Positions 51,776 through 56,122 of a stretch of DNA of 56,122 nucleotides are shown here, in pieces; positions within the stretch are counted from its first letter, which is position 1, and each line of letters begins with the position of its first letter. Both the position numbers and the translations under genes were made by a program. The stretch is from Thalassovita autumnalis (GTDB lineage: Bacteria > Pseudomonadota > Alphaproteobacteria > Rhodobacterales > Rhodobacteraceae), in the NCBI RefSeq assembly GCF_001458255.1, contig NZ_CYSB01000023.1, positions 1-56,122 on the forward strand. Reading direction: 5' to 3'. The notes beneath the pieces were generated by a model. The model ran no database searches and had not been told where the DNA came from. It saw only the letters and a program-made list of their open reading frames with translations.

Positions 51776-53485
51776 ATGCCTGCCACGATTTCCCGCGCGG
51801 ATTATGCCGCGATGTTTGGCCCCACCACCGGCGACCGGCTGCGGCTGGCAGACACTGATCTGATCATCGAGGTGGAGAAAGACTTCACCAGCTACGGCGA
51901 AGAGGTGAAATTCGGCGGTGGTAAAGTGATCCGCGATGGCATGGGCCAGTCGCAGGCCACCCGCGCCGACGGGGCGGTGGACACGGTGATCACCAATGCC
52001 TTGGTCGTGGACTGGACCGGCATCTACAAGGCGGACGTGGGCCTGAAATCAGGCCGCATTCACCAGATCGGCAAGGCCGGCAACCCTGACACCCAGCCCG
52101 GGGTGGACGTGATCGTCGGCCCCGGCACCGAGGTAATCGCCGGCGAAGGGAAAATCCTGACGGCGGGCGGCTTTGACAGCCACATCCATTACATTTGCCC
52201 GCAACAGATTGAGGATGCGCTGCATTCGGGCCTGACCACCATGCTGGGCGGCGGCACTGGCCCCGCGCATGGAACGCTGGCCACCACCTGCACGCCGGGG
52301 CCTTGGCACATCGGGCGGATGCTGCAATCCGCTGATGCCTTCCCGATGAACCTGGCCTTTGCAGGGAAAGGCAATGCCTCCCTGCCCGCCGCATTGGAAG
52401 AGCAGGTCAAAGGTGGCGCTTGTGCGCTGAAACTGCATGAAGATTGGGGCACCACACCGGCGGCGATCGATTGCTGTCTGTCGGTCGCCGATGCAATGGA
52501 TGTTCAGGTGATGATCCACACCGACACGCTGAATGAATCGGGGTTTGTCGAACACACTGTGAAGGCGATGAAGGGCCGCACCATTCATGCCTTCCACACC
52601 GAAGGGGCCGGTGGCGGCCATGCGCCCGATATTATCAAGATCTGCGGCGAAGAGCATGTGCTGCCCTCCTCCACCAATCCCACACGGCCTTTCACCGTGA
52701 ACACGGTGGATGAGCATCTGGACATGTTGATGGTCTGTCACCACCTCGACAAATCGATCCCCGAGGATGTGGCCTTTGCCGAAAGCCGGATCCGCCGTGA
52801 AACCATCGCGGCGGAGGATATCCTGCACGACATGGGGGCGTTTTCGATCATCGCATCTGACAGTCAGGCGATGGGGCGTGTCGGTGAGGTGCTGATCCGC
52901 ACTTGGCAAACCGCCGACAAGATGAAGAAACAACGTGGCCGCCTGGCCGAGGAAACCGGTGACAATGACAATTTCCGGGTCCGCCGCTACATCGCCAAAT
53001 ACACCATCAACCCCGCCATCGCCCATGGGATCAGCCATGAGATCGGCTCTATCGAGGCAGGCAAACGCGCGGATCTGGTGCTGTGGGACCCGGCCTTCTT
53101 TGGGGTGAAGCCCGAAATGGTGCTGATCGGTGGCTCAATCGTCTGCGCCCAGATGGGCGATCCCAATGCCTCGATCCCGACGCCGCAACCGGTCTATTCG
53201 CGCCCGATGTTTGGCGCCTATGGCCGCGCGGTGGAAAACGCGGCTGTCACCTTTGTTTCAGCCGCCGCAGCGGCCGAGGGGATCGGCGATACGCTGGGGC
53301 TGGCGAAGCAGGTGGTGGCGGTTGAGAACACCCGCAACATCGGCAAAAGCGCCCTGAAGCTGAACCATGCGACCCCGCATGTGGAGGTGAACCCGGAAAC
53401 CTATGAGGTGCGCGCCGATGGCGAATTGCTGACCTGCGAACCAGCTGAAAGCCTGCCTATGGCGCAGCGCTACTTCATGTTCTGA
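51776..53485 (+). CDS. ureC: Urease alpha subunit
   Basis: Catalytic subunit, 569 residues. The nickel site is intact: HIHYICP (two His), KLHEDWG with the lysine to be carbamylated (about 219), [20 protein letters not shown], and the flap histidine in [19 protein letters not shown] holds the late metal-binding Asp. Length and start [20 protein letters not shown] are standard. AGGAGAGG lies before the ATG. Requires UreDEFG for maturation. Confidence 0.99.
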   Translation: MPATISRADYAAMFGPTTGDRLRLADTDLIIEVEKDFTSYGEEVKFGGGKVIRDGMGQSQATRADGAVDTVITNALVVDWTGIYKADVGLKSGRIHQIGKAGNPDTQPGVDVIVGPGTEVIAGEGKILTAGGFDSHIHYICPQQIEDALHSGLTTMLGGGTGPAHGTLATTCTPGPWHIGRMLQSADAFPMNLAFAGKGNASLPAALEEQVKGGACALKLHEDWGTTPAAIDCCLSVADAMDVQVMIHTDTLNESGFVEHTVKAMKGRTIHAFHTEGAGGGHAPDIIKICGEEHVLPSSTNPTRPFTVNTVDEHLDMLMVCHHLDKSIPEDVAFAESRIRRETIAAEDILHDMGAFSIIASDSQAMGRVGEVLIRTWQTADKMKKQRGRLAEETGDNDNFRVRRYIAKYTINPAIAHGISHEIGSIEAGKRADLVLWDPAFFGVKPEMVLIGGSIVCAQMGDPNASIPTPQPVYSRPMFGAYGRAVENAAVTFVSAAAAAEGIGDTLGLAKQVVAVENTRNIGKSALKLNHATPHVEVNPETYEVRADGELLTCEPAESLPMAQRYFMF

Positions 53486-53506
53486 GGCAGCGCGAGGGTA
53501 TTTGGA

Positions 53507-53830
53507 TCAATGCTGCAGCGGATCGGCAAACAGACGATGGATTGGCCAGCCGGGGCGGGTGCCACGGCCCTCAATCGGGGTGCATTCCACCCGAACGTTG
53601 ATCTGTTCGCGCCAGTAACGGGGATTGTCGCGCACTTCGCGCGGCAGCAGCGCCGGGTCAAAATCTGTCTGGCGACGGGTCACAACCGCCACCCGGCTGG
53701 TCCGTCCGTCTGGCACCGTGCCTTCGCTGGCGTGTACCGCCGCTTCCAATGCGGCTTCGCGGTCTTTCAGGCGGGCAATCTCTGCCCGGATTTCCGCCAG
53801 TTCATCTGCCAGTCCAATTTTGTGCATCAT
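53507..53830 (-). CDS. Small coiled-coil protein, opposite strand inside the urease cluster
   Basis: A 107-residue protein on the minus strand between ureC and ureE. It begins MMHKIGLADELAEIRAEI with a coiled-coil helix (about 5-40), then a segment RTSRVAVVTRRQTDFDPALL and a C-terminal part PREVRDNPRYWREQINVRVE. I do not recognise a family. The frame is open further upstream to 53989, but that extension overlaps ureE and looks non-coding. It converges with ureC, so it interrupts the urease transcript direction; a role in urease is not shown. Confidence 0.6.
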   Translation of the reverse strand: MMHKIGLADELAEIRAEIARLKDREAALEAAVHASEGTVPDGRTSRVAVVTRRQTDFDPALLPREVRDNPRYWREQINVRVECTPIEGRGTRPGWPIHRLFADPLQH

Positions 53831-53862
53831 CTTAAGTACCCCAATTACCCTTGTTTCCACCG

Positions 53863-53903
53863 GAGCGGCCCCGGTTTGAGAGTGTTCAAACACCCGGCCG
53901 CTC
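53863..53903. promoter_or_regulatory. Large nested hairpin between the coiled-coil gene and ureE
   Basis: Outer arms GAGCGGCC (53863-53870) and GGCCGCTC (53896-53903); inner arms GTTTGA (53874-53879) and TCAAAC (53886-53891). It lies 33 bases before the minus-strand gene and 79 bases before ureE, so it sits in the leader of both; terminator, attenuator or protein-binding RNA are possible. Confidence 0.5.
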
Positions 53904-53982
53904 AAGGAATTTTCTGCAAGGGCCGCGCCAACCCTCATGAGTTGAACGAAGACTCCCAAAAGAATCGCATGGATCGGCAAAA

Positions 53983-54489
53983 ATGACACAACGCAAGCTT
54001 GCTCAGACCTATATCGCCCGCCCGGATAGCCCGGTTTCCGACACGCTAACCCTCACCTATGAGGCGCGGTTCCTGCGGCGCAAGCTGTTGGTGACGGATG
54101 CTGGTGAAACGGTGCTGGTGGATCTGGGTCAGGTCACTTCACTGGATCACGAAGGCGCGCTGCAATGTGGGGATGGCACCCTGATCGGTGTGCGCGCCGC
54201 GCCGGAACCCCTACTGCAGGTTACAGGTGAGGCCCTGCCGCGTCTGGCTTGGCATATCGGCAACCGCCACACCCCCTGTCAGATTGAGGCGGAACGTCTG
54301 TTGATCCAGCAGGACCCTGTGATCCGCACCATGCTGGCCCATCTGGGCGCTGACGTGAGCGAGGTTGAGGAGCCCTTCACCCCAGAGGGCGGTGCCTATG
54401 GCCACGGTCGCACCCATGCGCATGAACATGGCCACAGCGCCCATTCTCACGCGCCGGACCAGCCACACGGGCACGACCATGCTCACTGA
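53983..54489 (+). CDS. ureE: Urease accessory protein UreE (nickel metallochaperone)
   Basis: A 168-residue nickel-delivery protein. The N-terminal peptide-binding region (about 1-70) is followed by the metal-binding domain with AWHIGNRHTPCQIE (conserved His) and RTMLAHLGADVSEVEEPF. The last 30 residues are a His-rich tail (THAHEHGHSAHSHA, then PHGHDHAH) for nickel storage. Starts 498 bases after ureC, separated from it by the opposite-strand gene. Stop overlaps ureF by 11 bases. Confidence 0.96.
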   Translation: MTQRKLAQTYIARPDSPVSDTLTLTYEARFLRRKLLVTDAGETVLVDLGQVTSLDHEGALQCGDGTLIGVRAAPEPLLQVTGEALPRLAWHIGNRHTPCQIEAERLLIQQDPVIRTMLAHLGADVSEVEEPFTPEGGAYGHGRTHAHEHGHSAHSHAPDQPHGHDHAH

Positions 54490-55123
54490 TCCCAAGCTGC
54501 TGACGCTGACGCAATGGCTGTCGCCCGCCTACCCGGTGGGGGCATTCAGCTATAGTCACGGGCTGGAATGGGCGGTGGAGGCGGGCCATGTCACGGATGC
54601 CGCCAGCTTTGCCGAGTGGCTGCGCGATATTCTGGAACAGGGCACGGGGCGCAACGATACCATCCTGATGGCCGCGGCCTATCGATCAACGCCGGAGGCT
54701 TTGACGAAGGTCGACGCACTTGCCTGCGCTTTTGCCTCCAGCAAGGAGCGGCTACTGGAAACCCAGGCGCAGGGCGCAGCCTTCTGCAAGGTGACCGCAG
54801 CGATCTGGGGGCACATGCCACCTGCATTGACTTATCCCGTGGCCCTTGGCCATGCGGCGGCGACCCAAGGCATTCCGCTGGATCAGACCGCGGTGATGTA
54901 TCTGCACGCTTTTGCCTCAAACCTCTGCGCGGCCGCAATGCGTCTGGTACCGCTGGGCCAGACCGAGGGCAACCAAGTGCTGCATCAGCTGGCCCCGATC
55001 TGCGAAGCGGTGGTCGCCGCGGCGCTGCCCCTCACCACAGACGATCTGGGCGGCGCCTGCGTCCTGGCCGAAATCGCATCGATGAAACATGAAACCCAAT
55101 ACACAAGGCTGTTTCGCACATGA
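54479..55123 (+). CDS. ureF: Urease accessory protein UreF
   Basis: A 214-residue helical protein that joins the UreD-urease complex and controls UreG GTPase. Landmarks: [41 protein letters not shown] and [17 protein letters not shown] at 54479 sits inside the end of ureE; a more distal in-frame start at 54365 would duplicate ureE sequence. Overlaps ureG by four bases (ATGA). Confidence 0.96.
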   Translation: MLTDPKLLTLTQWLSPAYPVGAFSYSHGLEWAVEAGHVTDAASFAEWLRDILEQGTGRNDTILMAAAYRSTPEALTKVDALACAFASSKERLLETQAQGAAFCKVTAAIWGHMPPALTYPVALGHAAATQGIPLDQTAVMYLHAFASNLCAAAMRLVPLGQTEGNQVLHQLAPICEAVVAAALPLTTDDLGGACVLAEIASMKHETQYTRLFRT

Positions 55124-55734
55124 GCAAATTGAACGGACCCCTGCGCGTCGGAATCGGCGGCCCGGTGGGCGCTGGCAAAACGACCCTGACCGCCAACCTC
55201 TGCAAAACCCTGGGGGCGAAATACTCCATCGGGGCGATCACCAATGACATCTACACGCAAGAGGATGCCGAGGCCCTGATGCGACTGCAGGTGCTGGCGC
55301 AGGACCGGATCATCGGCGTAGAAACCGGCGGTTGCCCACATACCGCCATCCGCGAAGACGCCTCTATCAATCTGGCCGCCGTGGAGGAAATGCAGAAACG
55401 CCACCCTGACGTTGAGGTGGTGCTGATCGAAAGCGGCGGGGACAACCTCTCGGCCACTTTCAGCCCGGAACTGGCGGATCTGACACTCTATGTCATCGAT
55501 GTGGCCGCCGGCGAAGAGATCCCCCGCAAGGGCGGGCCGGCGATCACCAAATCAGATCTGCTGATCATCAACAAAACCGACCTCGCCCCACATGTTGGCG
55601 CATCGCTTGAGGTGATGGAACGGGACGCAACCCGCATGCGCGCCGGCCGGCCCTTCATCTTCGCCGCCCTACGCCATGGCCAGGGCGTGGAAGACATCGT
55701 CGCCAAGATCGAAGAGATCGGCGGGCTGGGGTAG
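55120..55734 (+). CDS. ureG: Urease accessory GTPase UreG
   Basis: A 204-residue SIMIBI-class GTPase that powers nickel insertion. P-loop [13 protein letters not shown] (about 11-23), metal-binding [12 protein letters not shown] (Cys-Pro-His), [19 protein letters not shown] and the base-recognition NKTDLAP are all intact. Overlaps ureF. Last gene of the cluster; no clear terminator follows in the 137-base gap to the next gene. Confidence 0.98.
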   Translation: MSKLNGPLRVGIGGPVGAGKTTLTANLCKTLGAKYSIGAITNDIYTQEDAEALMRLQVLAQDRIIGVETGGCPHTAIREDASINLAAVEEMQKRHPDVEVVLIESGGDNLSATFSPELADLTLYVIDVAAGEEIPRKGGPAITKSDLLIINKTDLAPHVGASLEVMERDATRMRAGRPFIFAALRHGQGVEDIVAKIEEIGGLG

Positions 55735-55871
55735 TTGGAGAGGCAGGCGCGGGTTGGCAGGAACAGCAGCGCTACTCTGGTGTTGCGGCGGCGCAGAGGA
55801 AGTCTGCTTTGAGCCCAATTGAACTCTAGTACTTCAGCATAATGCAGAATTTGACTGCAACCGTCGTACAA

Positions 55872-56122
55872 CTAAGAATAAGGGATTGGGTGAAAGCCAA
55901 ACCTCTTCATTAGGTACTTCTGATATTGTTTAGGCATGACATAGATGAGGTCTAGCCGTTCTTCATTCGAAATGTCTCTTTTTTCCATAAGAGCTTGTAC
56001 AAAAAAGTACATTGCACCTTCATCCTGCGTCAGGACCGAAGAATGTTCTGTGCCAAGCAATGCTATTTCGTATCCGTCCGGTATCGGGGCGGTTTCAGGC
56101 TTTTTCGGGGCGCCAGTTCCAT
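55872..56122 (-). CDS. Unrecognised protein, partial (5' part beyond right edge)
   Basis: The frame is open from the right window edge to a TAG at 55872, encoding at least 83 residues. The end reads LDLIYVMPKQYQKYLMKRFGFHPIPYS, rich in Tyr, Lys and Phe, with QDEGAMYFFVQALMEKRD before. A TTG at 56060 could be taken as a start, but the upstream codons (GAPKKPETAPIPDGYEIALL) look coding, so the gene probably continues outside. No family recognised. Base composition is more AT-rich than the neighbouring urease genes. Confidence 0.5.
   Translation of the reverse strand, partial: GTGAPKKPETAPIPDGYEIALLGTEHSSVLTQDEGAMYFFVQALMEKRDISNEERLDLIYVMPKQYQKYLMKRFGFHPIPYS

Noticed and set aside
53510-53986. 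Plus-strand frame over the coiled-coil gene between ureC and ureE
   Set aside because: The minus-strand frame has a coherent coiled coil and helix pattern; the plus-strand translation does not.
1-56122. CRISPR arrays, insertion sequences, prophage or integrase genes
   Set aside because: None seen: no regularly spaced repeats, no transposase or integrase motifs, and no terminal inverted repeats around any gene.

Overview
The window reads as chromosomal DNA of a Rhodobacteraceae (Roseobacter-group) alphaproteobacterium. This is inferred from the protein families, from their arrangement (msrPQ, a Liv-type ABC transporter flanked by two acyl-CoA ligases, an alphaproteobacterial che operon, a urease cluster) and from the GC-rich codon use. 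No database search was possible. I see no insertion sequence, phage gene or CRISPR array; nearly all of the window is densely packed housekeeping and environmental-response genes.

Layout. 1-2.5 kb: an AT-rich left edge with a DnaA-box match and hairpins, then the periplasmic methionine sulfoxide reductase pair msrQ/msrP (minus) and a secreted DUF302 protein. 2.5-12.2 kb: dgt, clpB, a small conserved protein, pyrF, a Nudix hydrolase, dinB with an N-terminal zinc-ribbon-like motif, an Rrf2 regulator/AhpD-like pair, an N-formylglutamate amidohydrolase, tRNA-Val(GAC) and rpmJ. 12.2-13.8 kb: a secreted peptidoglycan-binding-repeat gene broken by a frameshift at a six-base C run.

13.9-25.5 kb: a long minus-strand operon encodes an acyl-CoA synthetase, LivG, LivH, a small two-helix membrane protein, LivM, a periplasmic binding protein, LivF and a phenylacetate-CoA-ligase-like enzyme. 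A hybrid histidine kinase and an OmpR-type regulator are transcribed divergently from it. Together they look like a sense-import-activate module for an unknown carboxylic acid. 25.6-34 kb: a WGR protein, a histidine phosphatase, two saccharopine dehydrogenases (lysine catabolism), a DUF3775 protein, rmuC-mutL and a THUMP-domain RNA methyltransferase.

34-49.5 kb: signal transduction. Two hybrid kinases, each with a degenerate plus a canonical receiver, flank a chemotaxis operon (mcp, STAS protein, cheY, cheA, cheW, cheW, cheR, cheB and an unusual soluble MCP-like protein). 49.7-56.1 kb: tRNA-Met(CAT), then urease genes ureDABC-EFG with a coiled-coil gene on the opposite strand between ureC and ureE, then a gene cut by the right edge.

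The most unusual items are the MCP-like protein with two degenerate signalling hairpins, the transporter/two-ligase/two-component module with its extra membrane protein and operator-like palindrome, the frameshifted gene, the missing normal start of ureD, and the AT-rich repeat-bearing region upstream of the 993-residue kinase.
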